DNA of 64,000 nucleotides, taken from assembly GCA_903833215.1 (NCBI GenBank), contig CAILEM010000072.1:1-64000 (forward strand), in the 5' to 3' direction. A program made the translations under genes and the position numbers. Positions 8,502-17,751 of the stretch are shown here, one piece after another; within the stretch, counting starts at the first letter, position 1; the number at the start of each line of letters is the position of its first letter. The DNA is from an uncultured Armatimonadota bacterium. GTDB taxonomy: Bacteria; Armatimonadota; Fimbriimonadia; Fimbriimonadales; Fimbriimonadaceae. The notes under the pieces were generated by a model. That model saw only the letters and a program-made list of their open reading frames with translations. It was not told the DNA's origin and made no database searches.

Positions 8502-9548
8502 ATGAGTATTCCAACGCTTGCTTACGCCACTCACTCGCCCACTTCTGCCCTCGAGCCATGGTCGCTTGAACGACGTCAACCGGGTCCAAAGGACGTTTTG
8601 ATCGACATCCTTTTTTGCGGGGTCTGTCACTCAGACCTTCATCAAGCACGCGACGAATGGGGAGGATCGATTTTCCCAATGGTGCCAGGGCATGAAATCG
8701 TAGGGACCGTAATCAAAGTTGGGTCAGAGGTCTCCAAGTGGAAAGTGGGCGACACGGTGGGAGTCGGCGTCTTTATTGACTCCTGCCGAGAGTGCAACCC
8801 ATGCAAAACTGGAGAGGAGCAGTACTGCGAGAACGGGATGACAGGCACATACAACGCCATGTCGCGTGATGGGAAGTCTGTGAACTACGGTGGCTACTCA
8901 ACCCAGATCACGATGGACCAAGACTACATTGTCAGCATTCCGGAGGGATTAGCTTTGGATAGCGCGGCACCTCTGCTTTGCGCCGGCATAACAACGTATT
9001 CCCCGATTCGTCATTTTGGAGTGAAGGCTGGAGATCGCGTCGCAATCGTTGGTCTCGGTGGATTGGGACATATGGGAGTCAAGTTCGCCAAAGCGCTGGG
9101 TGCACATGTCACGATCCTGAGCCACTCAGCTTCGAAGAAAGCAGACGCCGAAAAGCTGGGAGCAGACGACTTCGTGGCAACGAGCGATCCCGTGGCCTTC
9201 AAAGCCAAGAAGTCGAGCTTTGACTTTATTCTCGATACCGTATCCGCGGATCATGAGATTGAAGAGTATCTGGCGCTGCTCGCGCTCAACGGCACAATGG
9301 TTCTAGTCGGCTTACCCAATCCGAGCAAGGTAGGTGCGTTCGCGCTTGTGGGCAAACGACGATCGCTCGCTGGTTCGATGATTGGTGGAATCCGAGAGAC
9401 CCAAGAGATGCTGAATTTCTGCGCTGAACATGGCATTTCGGCGGATGTGGAAGTTATCCCGATGTCCTATATCAACGAAGCCTATGATCGAATGCTCAAA
9501 AGCGACGTCCGATACCGATTCGTGATTGACCTTGCTAGTCTAAAATAG
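8502..9548 (+). CDS. Zinc-dependent NADP alcohol dehydrogenase (YahK/CAD-like)
   Basis: Medium-chain dehydrogenase/reductase (348 aa) that interconverts aldehydes and alcohols with NADP(H). Catalytic zinc ligands are C42 (CGVCHSD) and H64-E65 (GHE). Structural zinc ligands C95, C98, C101 and C109 form the usual four-cysteine lobe. The dinucleotide fold begins at GLGGLGHMGVKFAKA, followed by HSASKK, which favours NADP. Length and motifs match the cinnamyl-alcohol-dehydrogenase/YahK group, which takes broad aldehyde substrates. The DinB gene follows after 11 bases and may be co-transcribed. Confidence 0.9.
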   Translation: MSIPTLAYATHSPTSALEPWSLERRQPGPKDVLIDILFCGVCHSDLHQARDEWGGSIFPMVPGHEIVGTVIKVGSEVSKWKVGDTVGVGVFIDSCRECNPCKTGEEQYCENGMTGTYNAMSRDGKSVNYGGYSTQITMDQDYIVSIPEGLALDSAAPLLCAGITTYSPIRHFGVKAGDRVAIVGLGGLGHMGVKFAKALGAHVTILSHSASKKADAEKLGADDFVATSDPVAFKAKKSSFDFILDTVSADHEIEEYLALLALNGTMVLVGLPNPSKVGAFALVGKRRSLAGSMIGGIRETQEMLNFCAEHGISADVEVIPMSYINEAYDRMLKSDVRYRFVIDLASLK

Positions 9549-9559
9549 CGTTAATCGCT

Positions 9560-10054
9560 ATGAAACTTCGGCGCGCACTTAAGGGTCAGTATCACGCATC
9601 GCTCGCGATGGTTCGTCAGGCTGTAGAACGGTGTCCAGAAGGTCTTTGGCTATCTGGACATCCTTCCCGGCCCTACTGGCGGATTGCGTATCACGCAATT
9701 TTCTACGCGCATCTGTACTTAATGCCAAGCGAATCTGATTTTCGCGCTTGGGAGCATCATCAAGAACGCGTCAACTCCCTCGCGACCGAGGAAGCGAGTT
9801 ACGACCACGTCACGCCTTACACAAAATCCCAGATCCTCGAGTATTGGGCACAAGTCGATGGCATGGTCGATGCAGCGGTAGATCTACTGGATCTAGACGC
9901 CGCGACATGTGGATTCCATTGGTACAACATGCCCAAACTCGATCACCAGATCTTGAATATTCGCCACATTCAGCAGCACGCAGGGCAACTGTCTGAACTT
10001 TTGATGGCAGATGGTATTGAAACAGACTGGACCGGCTCCTTAAGAGATCTCTAA
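9560..10054 (+). CDS. DinB-like four-helix protein
   Basis: A 164-aa protein of the DinB/YfiT-like fold. Histidines placed for a divalent metal triad are seen in WRIAYHAIFYAHLYL and NIRHIQQHAGQLSELL, the second being the family's most conserved helix. DinB-fold proteins bind metals and include thiol transferases, but most members are uncharacterised. It follows the alcohol dehydrogenase closely in the same direction. Two more DinB-fold genes are present (22080-22661 and 39449-39961). Confidence 0.75.
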   Translation: MKLRRALKGQYHASLAMVRQAVERCPEGLWLSGHPSRPYWRIAYHAIFYAHLYLMPSESDFRAWEHHQERVNSLATEEASYDHVTPYTKSQILEYWAQVDGMVDAAVDLLDLDAATCGFHWYNMPKLDHQILNIRHIQQHAGQLSELLMADGIETDWTGSLRDL

Positions 10055-10126
10055 CTGGCCGTAACTTTGCCAAGTTCAACCCGTCAAACGAACGAGCTCA
10101 ACCGCCTGTTTGAGTTGGAGGAATGA

Positions 10127-12136
10127 ATGGCTTCAGTTTGTTTTCGGTCACGATCAATAATTCTTGCCCTGTCGATCGGACTTCTTGGAATCTCTGGGAT
10201 CAGTCAGGCGCAACGCGGGACTTCTAGCGCGGGAGAAGCTCGCGCACGATTCCTGGCAAATTTGGGGCAGATTCCTACCGCCAGAGAAGTTGTCGTCGAA
10301 GACTTCATCAATTATCACCAGCACGAGATCGGCGCGCCAAAAGCAGGTCAAGCAGTCGGTTTGGATGTCCGCTGGGGCAATGAATCGGTCTCAAGTAATG
10401 GCGAGGCGATCCTTCAGGTTGGCTTAAGCACTTCACTGGTGCATGACAGGCGACAGCTCCGTCCTCTAAATCTGACCATCGTCATTGACAAAAGCGGGTC
10501 GATGGCGGACGACAACAAACTCGTCCGAGTCAAACAGGCCCTCCTTACCCTTGTTTCCCAGTTGCGATCCAAAGACGTTTTGTCGATCGTTGCTTTCGAC
10601 TCAGAAGCTGAGGTCATTCTTCCTTCCCAGCCGGTAGAAGACCGTGAGAGTATTCGAAACGTCATAAACAGCCTGGAGCCAGGGAGCGCGACCAATCTCA
10701 ATGGCGGTCTCATGTTGGGCTATAAGGAAGATCTCAAGCATTTTCAGAAGGATGCGACCAATAGGGTCATCTTGTTGACCGACGGAGTTGCCAACCGAGG
10801 AGAAACCGACCCCGAGAAAATTGCTCGATCATCCGCCAGCTTCAACGACCGGGGCATTGACCTGACGACAATCGGAGTTGGCCTTGATCTCAATAAGGAT
10901 TTGCTCCAACGGCTTGCAAAGAGTGGACATGGGATGTTCCACTTCATTTCCGACTCCCAAGATATTGAGAAGGTTTTCGTCCAGGAGCTTCAAAGTCAGA
11001 TCTCGCCGGTTGCATCCGATGCCCGCCTCGAGATTAATTTCGGATCCGGATTGAAGTTCGACCGGGCGTTCGGATACGACGGGCATCGTTCAGATCATTC
11101 CGTTCGATTCAGCCTTGACACCATGAACAGCGGAATGACAGAAGTCGTGCTGCTAAGGTTTAAGGCAAATTCTGAGCAGGCAGAAAACACTCAGCTTCCT
11201 GTCAAGATTCACCTCACGTATTACGACATCGACCGAAGCAAAACCGTCGAGGTAACTGAGTCGTCATCGATCACTTTCGCTGAGGGAAAGAAGCGCGCAA
11301 CACTTGAAGACAGCTCAGTCGGCAAAGACTATGCGATCGCCGTCTTGGCACAATCCATTCACGACATGGCTGCCTCATGCGAGGCTCACAATTATCGTCA
11401 AGCCCAAGTCACTCTGGAAAAGGGAATCAGCTATGTCACGCGTCGATACCCAAATCTCGAGGATGGCGACATCAAGCGCACGTTAAAAACGGCGATGCAG
11501 TATCAGGCGATCCTGCGACGAACGTATCCCGAAAGCGACGGCCCATCCGCACCTGAATTGGACCGAGACGTTCCTGTCACCGGCAGCAATTTGATTCCGA
11601 ATGGAGACCTTTCGCTTGGCAATATCGGCTTCCTAAGCCCAGAGCTGAACTACACTTCTGGCTCAGACAATTGTCTGTGGGCGAGTGGCTACACAATCGC
11701 CAAGGCGTTCAACAGTCCGCAACTCCATCGTCTCGTTGACGATCAGTCTTTTTCGGCCCCCAAGCAACCCAATGGAAACGAACAGGTGATGTTCGCGAAC
11801 GCAGGAGGAACCACTGCACTTGTGGTTTGGTCGTCGGTCGTCAAATGCCGACCCAACACGCCCTATCGTCTGAGCTTTCAGTGCATTAGCCTCAGCCGAG
11901 GCGAGCAGTACATTCCAAGTCTGGAAATTCGTGTCAATGGGCAACGAAGCGACGCCCAACTTGCCAAATACGGAAGCTACGTCGAAATCAGCATGAACTG
12001 GAATTCGAAGAGCTCCAAAATGGCAGATATCAGTATCGTGAGGATGCCCATGGGCCATAACGGAGGCCTCATCGGGATTGCGAATATCGAGATGAAGCCC
12101 GCCCATCAGCAGGAGAGACTGGTCGGTTACGGCTAG
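10127..12136 (+). CDS. Secreted von Willebrand factor A domain protein
   Basis: A 669-aa protein with signal peptide (cleavage near ISQAQ), so exported. Residues ~40-95 match the N-terminal region found before VWA domains of the YfbK type (VEDFINYH). The VWA domain (~110-295) has a complete metal-ion-dependent adhesion site: DKSGSM (121-126), T189 in SATNLNGG and D219 in LLTDG. A beta-rich segment and a DUF3520-like helical part follow (~300-480). The last 180 residues (from IPNGDLSLGNIGF) resemble a carbohydrate-binding jelly roll. Such proteins mediate adhesion or protein assembly through metal-bridged ligands. No partner gene is obvious: the neighbours are DinB and a convergent glycosidase. 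Confidence 0.8.
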   Translation: MASVCFRSRSIILALSIGLLGISGISQAQRGTSSAGEARARFLANLGQIPTAREVVVEDFINYHQHEIGAPKAGQAVGLDVRWGNESVSSNGEAILQVGLSTSLVHDRRQLRPLNLTIVIDKSGSMADDNKLVRVKQALLTLVSQLRSKDVLSIVAFDSEAEVILPSQPVEDRESIRNVINSLEPGSATNLNGGLMLGYKEDLKHFQKDATNRVILLTDGVANRGETDPEKIARSSASFNDRGIDLTTIGVGLDLNKDLLQRLAKSGHGMFHFISDSQDIEKVFVQELQSQISPVASDARLEINFGSGLKFDRAFGYDGHRSDHSVRFSLDTMNSGMTEVVLLRFKANSEQAENTQLPVKIHLTYYDIDRSKTVEVTESSSITFAEGKKRATLEDSSVGKDYAIAVLAQSIHDMAASCEAHNYRQAQVTLEKGISYVTRRYPNLEDGDIKRTLKTAMQYQAILRRTYPESDGPSAPELDRDVPVTGSNLIPNGDLSLGNIGFLSPELNYTSGSDNCLWASGYTIAKAFNSPQLHRLVDDQSFSAPKQPNGNEQVMFANAGGTTALVVWSSVVKCRPNTPYRLSFQCISLSRGEQYIPSLEIRVNGQRSDAQLAKYGSYVEISMNWNSKSSKMADISIVRMPMGHNGGLIGIANIEMKPAHQQERLVGYG

Positions 12137-12148
12137 GATCCTGAATCC

Positions 12149-14110
12149 CTATTTCACAGTCGGGAAGGAGGAGATTCTCAGAAGCGCGGCACCCATTGGA
12201 ACCAGGGTGATGGGCACTTCTGGTGTCTCAACCGTGAGTGGGCTCTTCGGGAGGATCGCGACGAGGCCGTATTCGTCGAGTGTCCAACTCGGAATCTGTT
12301 TGCCTGTGGTTTGGATCTCAAGGGGAGTATTGGGCAACGAGAATGGATAGTTATCTTTGGGCCAACCGCGTTTTACAACTTTGAACTTAGGCTTTTGAGG
12401 CAATCCAAAGTTCCAGTCGGACTTCGGTAGGATCTCGTAGGTCGGCCACTTTGATTGGTCGACACCAGGCTTCCAGCCAGAATCGTGTTGCGACGTTTGG
12501 GTTCCATCGACGATGTTGTGGGCTTGCTCGATTTTGAGGCTGAAGGTGAGTGCACCGTAATCGACGCTCACGGAATTCTTCATCTGGTCCCAGACTCGAA
12601 CTCGGGGGTGCATGGGCAACCGAAGCGTGATTGCGTCGCCGGTAGTCCACTCCTTGAACACTCGCACATACTGGCCAGCCGCCACCTGGGTAGAAACACC
12701 GCTGACCATAATCTTTGCACCATTGGCCCAAGTTGGAATCAGCAGGTACAGGGGAAACTCTGCCGATTGCGACACTTCCAAGTTCATCCGAACGACGCCT
12801 TCAAACGGATACTTGGTCGACGTATGGATCGTCACCTCAGATCCTGAACCAACCGTCGCCTTTACTGATCCTTCGCTAAACGTCAAAGCAGCAAGGCCAT
12901 TATCTTGGGTAGCCATCCAGGTCCCTTCAAGGAAGTTCACCCAGGCGCCGGTGTGGTTGTGTTGGCAACATCGACTGCTAAATGGGTTCATCAGCAGATA
13001 CGGCCCATCGTTCTCGATCCCAGGAGAATGGTCGGCAGCATCGCTGACGGCCATATTGGGAGCCACCAAGTATCTCAACGAACGATAGTCTTCTGTGAAG
13101 GCGGCGGGTAGCGTATTGAAGGCGACATCTTCTGAGTTCGCCGTCCACTTTGGATCCGCGGTAATTGCCGTCATAAAGTTGTTAGATGCCAGCTGCTCTA
13201 CGAGAGCGCACGTTTCGATGGCTTGGTGAGGGTCATCATGGCCGGGACGACAATTCTCGTCACCACCAAACATCCCGCCTGGGACTTCCCCATACTTCTC
13301 GCGGATAAAATCAAAATTCCGATACGAGGCTTCCAGGTCGGCAGGATCGCCGCTTTGCTGGAAGTAGGTCGCGGGCGTTCGAAAACTCTCGGCGATGTTG
13401 ACGTTATGGAAGTTCGGTAGCCGTCCTAGCTGTCGCCAATTCGCCGAATTTCGATCTATCTTCGTGGCCAGTTCCAGCAGAAATTCATCGCCGGTAAGGT
13501 TGTAAAGCCAGTAGACGCTGGCAAGGTTGTCTCCACCCCGACTGTTTTCCCAGTAGTCCTTCAGGAATTGATCTTCAGGAATCGTCAACTGCCACTTGAA
13601 GTAGGCAGTCATGCACTTGATCACGCGCTCGTCTTGGTTGAATTCGTACCATGCTTGCAGCACTTGGAGCATAAGCATCTGGCCCCAAAGGTCTCGGAAG
13701 CCGCGCTTGTGGTTATGAACCGGGCCAAAATCGCCGTTCACCCTTTGAGAGCGAATCGTTCCCTCGACCCAAAACTGAGTCTCGGAAATCATCGCTGGAT
13801 CATTGAGTACAAATGCAACGCGTGCATACCCTCGCAGCCAGTAAGGGAGTTCCTCCCACCCATACTTCCCTGTCCCATCCTCACTGAGCCAAGCGTTTCC
13901 TTCTTTTGTCAGCCAGATGGAAATCTCGCCAAGGTGACCGGTCAGGCCATCACGTTGCAGTTCGAGACACTTTCGGAGCCAGCCTTCGGGAGCGAAAGCA
14001 CTTACGGGCAGTTTGACGAGTGGAACCGGAAGCAGGGGAATTCGATTGCCGACGTAGTGAGAATTTCCGTAGCTAACCGGCGGACGAATAATTGACGTGA
14101 TTTCAAGCAT
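12149..14110 (-). CDS. GH127-type beta-L-arabinofuranosidase family protein (DUF1680)
   Basis: Large (alpha/alpha)6-barrel glycosidase of the GH127/DUF1680 group. Barrel signatures include GHLGEISIWLT, ELPYWLRGYARVAF and FRDLWGQMLMLQVLQAWYE. The E-x-C motif in AIETCALVE and the double cysteine in SSRCCQHNHTG correspond to the zinc-cysteinate active site known from HypBA1, where cysteine acts as nucleophile. No signal peptide is evident, so it probably acts on imported arabinosides. The start is set at the ATG at 14110 (653 aa), which begins MLEITSIIRPP; the frame stays open to 14167 but the extra 19 residues look unrelated. The specific substrate is inferred. Confidence 0.8.
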   Translation of the reverse strand: MLEITSIIRPPVSYGNSHYVGNRIPLLPVPLVKLPVSAFAPEGWLRKCLELQRDGLTGHLGEISIWLTKEGNAWLSEDGTGKYGWEELPYWLRGYARVAFVLNDPAMISETQFWVEGTIRSQRVNGDFGPVHNHKRGFRDLWGQMLMLQVLQAWYEFNQDERVIKCMTAYFKWQLTIPEDQFLKDYWENSRGGDNLASVYWLYNLTGDEFLLELATKIDRNSANWRQLGRLPNFHNVNIAESFRTPATYFQQSGDPADLEASYRNFDFIREKYGEVPGGMFGGDENCRPGHDDPHQAIETCALVEQLASNNFMTAITADPKWTANSEDVAFNTLPAAFTEDYRSLRYLVAPNMAVSDAADHSPGIENDGPYLLMNPFSSRCCQHNHTGAWVNFLEGTWMATQDNGLAALTFSEGSVKATVGSGSEVTIHTSTKYPFEGVVRMNLEVSQSAEFPLYLLIPTWANGAKIMVSGVSTQVAAGQYVRVFKEWTTGDAITLRLPMHPRVRVWDQMKNSVSVDYGALTFSLKIEQAHNIVDGTQTSQHDSGWKPGVDQSKWPTYEILPKSDWNFGLPQKPKFKVVKRGWPKDNYPFSLPNTPLEIQTTGKQIPSWTLDEYGLVAILPKSPLTVETPEVPITLVPMGAALLRISSFPTVK

Positions 14111-14231
14111 AGTGACGACGTGCCGCCAGTTTACTTTTTCGACTGCTCGTTGAGAGAGCTTGACCACACGCTCATTAGCTGAGGTTAACTTTCATTATTG
14201 CCAGCACGATCCATTTGCGGCAAATAAACTT

Positions 14232-14750
14232 ATGAATTTCAAAGTTGCTCAGGCTATGCATGCTCATGCGATCCACAATATGCGCGTAGCATCTAGCCTT
14301 GATCTGGATTCAAAACTTGGCCCCGGCTATTGGAGCCATCCTACAAAGCTTGGATCCGTGAAAGAGCGCATCAAGCTCGGCGATCCGGACGAACTCAGGA
14401 GGAAGACGATATACGTCGCGTGTGACGGCGGCATAGTGGTGGGCTCCGTTTCGGTCGCGTCCTTTCTACCAAGTTTCTGGAAAGCCTCCTATTGGTCTGA
14501 TCCAAGGGCCAGAGCTCTGGGGGTATTCGATTTGGTAGTCCCTCCCGAGCGACAAAAGCAAGGCATCGGACGTTTTCTTATGTCAAGCGTTTAGCAGCTG
14601 GCACGTGAACATGGTTTTGAATATGTACGATTGGATGCGTATTCCGAAAATCCAAATTCGGTGTCTTTTTATCGAGCGATTGGCTACGAAAATTCAATCG
14701 AAATCAGCGTTCGCGGGTGTCCGATTCAGCTCTTTGAACGGGCACTGTAA
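14232..14750 (+). pseudogene. GNAT acetyltransferase interrupted by an in-frame TAG
   Basis: One continuous reading frame encodes a GNAT fold but contains TAG at 14592-14594. Before the stop, VFDLVVPPERQKQGIGRFLM is acetyl-CoA-binding motif A with its Q-x-x-G-x-G turn. After the stop, the frame goes on with REHGFEYVRLDAYSENPNSV and SFYRAIGYE, the classic motif B and C-terminal strand, and ends at TAA 14748-14750. The truncated 120-residue product would lack half of the cofactor site. A single C-to-T change in a CAG codon would explain it. Sequencing error and stop readthrough are the alternatives. The frame is open from 14160, but the ATG at 14232 is the likely start. Confidence 0.8.
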
Positions 14751-14753
14751 AGC

Positions 14754-15362
14754 TTAGGCGAGTTCAACCTGAGAACGTAAACCAGGTGACGCAACCCAAA
14801 GGGCCTTTTCGGTGCACACCACCATGATGTCGTCATCTGCTTTCGTTGCCGTCAAAGCAATTGCCATTTCGACTTCTGATCCGTCCTTTCGAATCCCCAT
14901 GATCGGGGGATGGTAACCCATTTCTCGCTTTCGAACGCTCATCAAGAACCCAACGCGATAAGCACTATGAATGGAGCGAATCGACTGAGGTACGAGATCT
15001 TCAACCGTCAACTTGGACATTTCCAGCTTTGTATATCCAAAAAGATGACAAGCGACCTCATTAAATTCCTTGATCGCCCCATTCCGCCCATCAATCACCA
15101 AGATCGCTTGAGGTGACACGTCCATCAGAGCGTGCAGGCGCGCTGCCAGTGACAAATTGATCCGTTCCTGGCGCTTTTTCAATGCCCTTTCATAGAGCAT
15201 CCCTGCGTCGTCCGAGTCTTCAGCTGCTCGCGCTTCGATACGTTTGAGTGAACGTGAGAAAACAGCGGGTGATATTTGTAGACGCCGACAAACTTCATAG
15301 TCCGCCAAACCCTCGCTAAGGGCACGCAGAACTTCCTGATCAACTTTTGAGAGTTTCTTCAT
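14754..15362 (-). CDS. HTH-PAS regulator
   Basis: Orphan regulator with an N-terminal LuxR-like helix-turn-helix (LSKVDQEVLRALSEGLADYE, then RRLQISPAVFSRSLKRIE), a helical linker (~50-80) and a PAS domain from LHALMDVSPQAILVIDGRNG to the C-terminus. The PAS core has FNEVACHLFGYTKLEM and PPIMGIRKDGSEVEM. It presumably senses a small ligand or redox state and alters DNA binding. A GTG or ATG further upstream (frame open to 15383) is possible; ATG 15362 (MKKLSKVD) fits the domain start best. It converges on the broken GNAT gene and is divergent from the related gene at 15605. Confidence 0.75.
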   Translation of the reverse strand: MKKLSKVDQEVLRALSEGLADYEVCRRLQISPAVFSRSLKRIEARAAEDSDDAGMLYERALKKRQERINLSLAARLHALMDVSPQAILVIDGRNGAIKEFNEVACHLFGYTKLEMSKLTVEDLVPQSIRSIHSAYRVGFLMSVRKREMGYHPPIMGIRKDGSEVEMAIALTATKADDDIMVVCTEKALWVASPGLRSQVELA

Positions 15363-15604
15363 GTTGGGTGGGCAAGACACCAAATCTGGCTGAAACGGCC
15401 AAAACAGTTCGGCTCATTATATGACAAATTGGTTCCGCTTCATCCAACAAAACTCTCAGAAATGCGCGGAGTGATTGTAGTAGTTTCGAGCGGAGTCGAT
15501 CTCTAAGTGTCCCAATTTCCGTGGTCAAAATGAGCTTGTGACTGTAAACACAGCATCGCCAGGACCGCTAGGTGTAATGTATAGCGAGTGGTGAGTTAAG
15601 ACTC

Positions 15605-16237
15605 ATGCAACCAGACCATCCTGAATCCATTTTGTCGCCTCGGGAGTACCAACTCCTCCGCCTTGCTGCGGCTGGATATACGGATATGGCGATAGCTGAG
15701 CAACTCGGCATTAGTGAAGCCACTGTCGGCACGTATTGGGGTCGGGTACGTATTAAGTTTGGCCCCTATAGTCGAACCGAATTAGTCGCGATCATGATGC
15801 GGGCTGAGAGCAACGCTGCCTATGAGAGCCTTAGGCTTGAAAAAGCGGAAGAACTAGAAAGCCTACAACTGAAACTCACCTCTGGTGGTGCCATTTCTCC
15901 TCGCCTTCTGCTTGAAAGTTCGCCCGACGCAATCGTCCTAGTCTCGGCAAACGGGTTCATCGAGTTCGCAAATCAGGCTGCACACGACCTCTTTGGCTAT
16001 TTCGGCAGCGAAATGGAGGGGCTTAGTCATAGCGCCCTTATTCCTCTACGATATCGTGACAAACACGACGAGTTGAGCACAGGTTTTCTCAAGGAACCCG
16101 CCAGAAAGCGAATGGGTCTGCATTTGGAGACTCCCGCCGTCAACAAGTTGGGAGACGAATTCCCCATCTGCGCCTCCATTTCGGCAGTCGAGAGCTCCGA
16201 CGGGCCGATTGTGATGTGCGTTGTGCGAGCGGCGTAG
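15605..16237 (+). CDS. LuxR-type HTH-PAS regulator
   Basis: A 210-aa regulator with an N-terminal LuxR/GerE helix-turn-helix (SPREYQLLRLAAAGYTDMAI and LGISEATVGTYWGRVRIKFG) and a C-terminal PAS domain starting at LLLESSPDAIVLVSANGFIE. The HTH is closely related to that of the PAS-less protein at 3154-3516 and shares the PAS layout of the divergent gene at 14754-15362. The 242-base divergent spacer probably holds both promoters. Signal and targets are unknown. A GC-rich hairpin with a T run lies directly after the stop. Confidence 0.75.
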   Translation: MQPDHPESILSPREYQLLRLAAAGYTDMAIAEQLGISEATVGTYWGRVRIKFGPYSRTELVAIMMRAESNAAYESLRLEKAEELESLQLKLTSGGAISPRLLLESSPDAIVLVSANGFIEFANQAAHDLFGYFGSEMEGLSHSALIPLRYRDKHDELSTGFLKEPARKRMGLHLETPAVNKLGDEFPICASISAVESSDGPIVMCVVRAA

Positions 16238-16238
16238 T

Positions 16239-16266
16239 GCGCCGGCTACCCTATTAGGCGCTTTTT
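16239..16266 (+). terminator. Intrinsic terminator after the HTH-PAS gene
   Basis: GCGCC (16239-16243) pairs with GGCGC (16257-16261) across a 13-base loop and is followed immediately by TTTTT. It begins one base after the TAG stop of the preceding regulator gene. Confidence 0.6.
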
Positions 16267-16662
16267 CTGGCCCCGCCACGCATTCGTCGGGTTGTTTCTA
16301 ACCTGACGACGTTCATCCTCCGTACAGCTCGTTATTCCATTCCTTCGGTTTGTTTGTGTTCGAGGGCGGGGTAGGACGCTTGCACCGCTGGGTGCTGTCT
16401 CTCCTCCACGTCCCGAACAGTCGCTTTTTCGTTCGTCATCGCTGGGCACCCGATCAACTCGCGCCTTCGCGCTCATACAGGACCGGTAACCGCCCTTAAA
16501 GGAATCGAAATGAGTCTCTCCGAAGGTAGAGACTTACCGCAAATGCGACGTACGCGGAAACGCCTACGAATATGGCCAAAACCCAGATCCGTCGGCGTCG
16601 AGATGACGCGAATCTAGAATTCGACAAATTGCTCTCTGCTTTGTCGCATTAATCAGACTTCC
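16267..16662. other. Gene-poor spacer
   Basis: About 400 bases with no supported gene. The minus-strand frame at 16246-16476 runs through the terminator, has arginine-rich low-complexity content and no recognisable domain. A 26-codon plus-strand frame at 16572-16652 (MAKTQIRRRRDDANLE start) lacks a ribosome site. A small hairpin, GTCTCT paired with AGAGAC near 16513-16532, is visible. I see no match to RNase P, SRP, tmRNA or 6S RNA on either strand. Confidence 0.3.
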
Positions 16663-17607
16663 CTACAAGACCCTTTCCAGCTCTTCCAACTCATCCGCCG
16701 ACAGCCGGAATGCCATCGCACCGATAATGCCGTCCACTTGGGTTGGAGTACGGATTCCTACGATGGCACCGGTGACAGCGGGAAGCCTTAGGGTCCAGGC
16801 GATTGCGGCCTCGCCCGCAGTTCGACCGTGTCTGGCACCGATTTCGGCGAGCTTGTTGGCAACGGCAAGGTTTTTCGTTAGCTTGGGCTCTTGGAACTCT
16901 TCGCTTCGGCTGCGCCAGTCATTTTCGGGCAGAGCGGCGGCACGTTCATGAGTCATCTTCCCTGAGAGGAGACCCGACGCCATCGGAGAGTAGCCTATCA
17001 CTCCAATTCCCTGCTCCAGGGCGTATGGCAGAATCTCGTCTTCGATACCCCGCCTTAGGATGGAATATGGTGGCTGGAGAGATGTGATGGGTGCAATCGC
17101 TTGGGCACGCTTGAGTTGCTCGACGTTGAAGTTGCAGACTCCTATGTGTCGAACTTTGCCCTCCTTCTTCAATTCGACGAGGGTCGACCATCCTTCTTCA
17201 AGGTCCTCCTCCGGCTCTGCCCAGTGAATCTGATATAAGTCGATCACATCAAGCTTAAGTCGAGTCAAGGATGCTTCAATTTCTCGGCGAATGGAATCCG
17301 ACTTGAGGCTCTTTGAGATCTCTCCCTGCTCATTCCACACACGCTCGCACTTCGTAAAAACGTACGGCCGATCTGACATCCCATCAAGGGCTTTGGCAAC
17401 GACTTCTTCGGAGTGCCCGAGGCCATAAACGGCGGCGGTGTCAATCCAGTTAATTCCCGCATCAAGTGCCTTGTGAATTGCCTCAATCGAGTCATTATCA
17501 TCCTGGTTGCCCCAGGCAAATCGGTAACCAGGCCCTCCCATGGCCCAAGCCCCAATTCCAATGGGTGTCAATTCCAGATCGCTGTTCCCCAACCGTGCGG
17601 TATTCAT
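16663..17607 (-). CDS. Aldo/keto reductase
   Basis: NADPH-dependent (beta/alpha)8-barrel oxidoreductase (314 aa). Family marks: GIGAWAMGG, NWIDTAAVYGLGHSEEVVAKAL with catalytic Asp and Tyr, the Lys in YVFTKCERVW, the IDLYQIHW strand carrying the active-site His, and the C-terminal cofactor-binding GAIVGIRTPTQVD. It resembles the YajO/general-stress AKR subgroup. Physiological substrate unknown. Spacing to neighbours is large, so it is probably a single-gene transcript. Confidence 0.9.
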   Translation of the reverse strand: MNTARLGNSDLELTPIGIGAWAMGGPGYRFAWGNQDDNDSIEAIHKALDAGINWIDTAAVYGLGHSEEVVAKALDGMSDRPYVFTKCERVWNEQGEISKSLKSDSIRREIEASLTRLKLDVIDLYQIHWAEPEEDLEEGWSTLVELKKEGKVRHIGVCNFNVEQLKRAQAIAPITSLQPPYSILRRGIEDEILPYALEQGIGVIGYSPMASGLLSGKMTHERAAALPENDWRSRSEEFQEPKLTKNLAVANKLAEIGARHGRTAGEAAIAWTLRLPAVTGAIVGIRTPTQVDGIIGAMAFRLSADELEELERVL

Positions 17608-17751
17608 TTGCGAAAGTCTACGACTTTAGAGCAGAGGATGTGTCCCAAAGGGAGCGGCTTCAACTAGGCATTCACCGACTATTTTCTGCAAAAGCGGATC
17701 TGATTAACGATCATCGTCGTCCAAAGGCCGCAACCCACCCAGGAGATCACT

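Noticed and set aside
16246-16476. 76-codon minus-strand frame in the spacer after the HTH-PAS gene
   Set aside because: It reads through a GC-rich terminator hairpin, is Arg/Ser/Thr-rich without domains, and has no ribosome site.
16240-16500. Candidate structured RNA (RNase P, SRP or similar) on the minus strand
   Set aside because: Checked for conserved core sequences of RNase P, tmRNA, 6S and SRP RNA by eye; none is present.
16572-16652. 26-codon plus-strand frame with basic N-terminus
   Set aside because: Too short, no Shine-Dalgarno site; cannot be told from chance.
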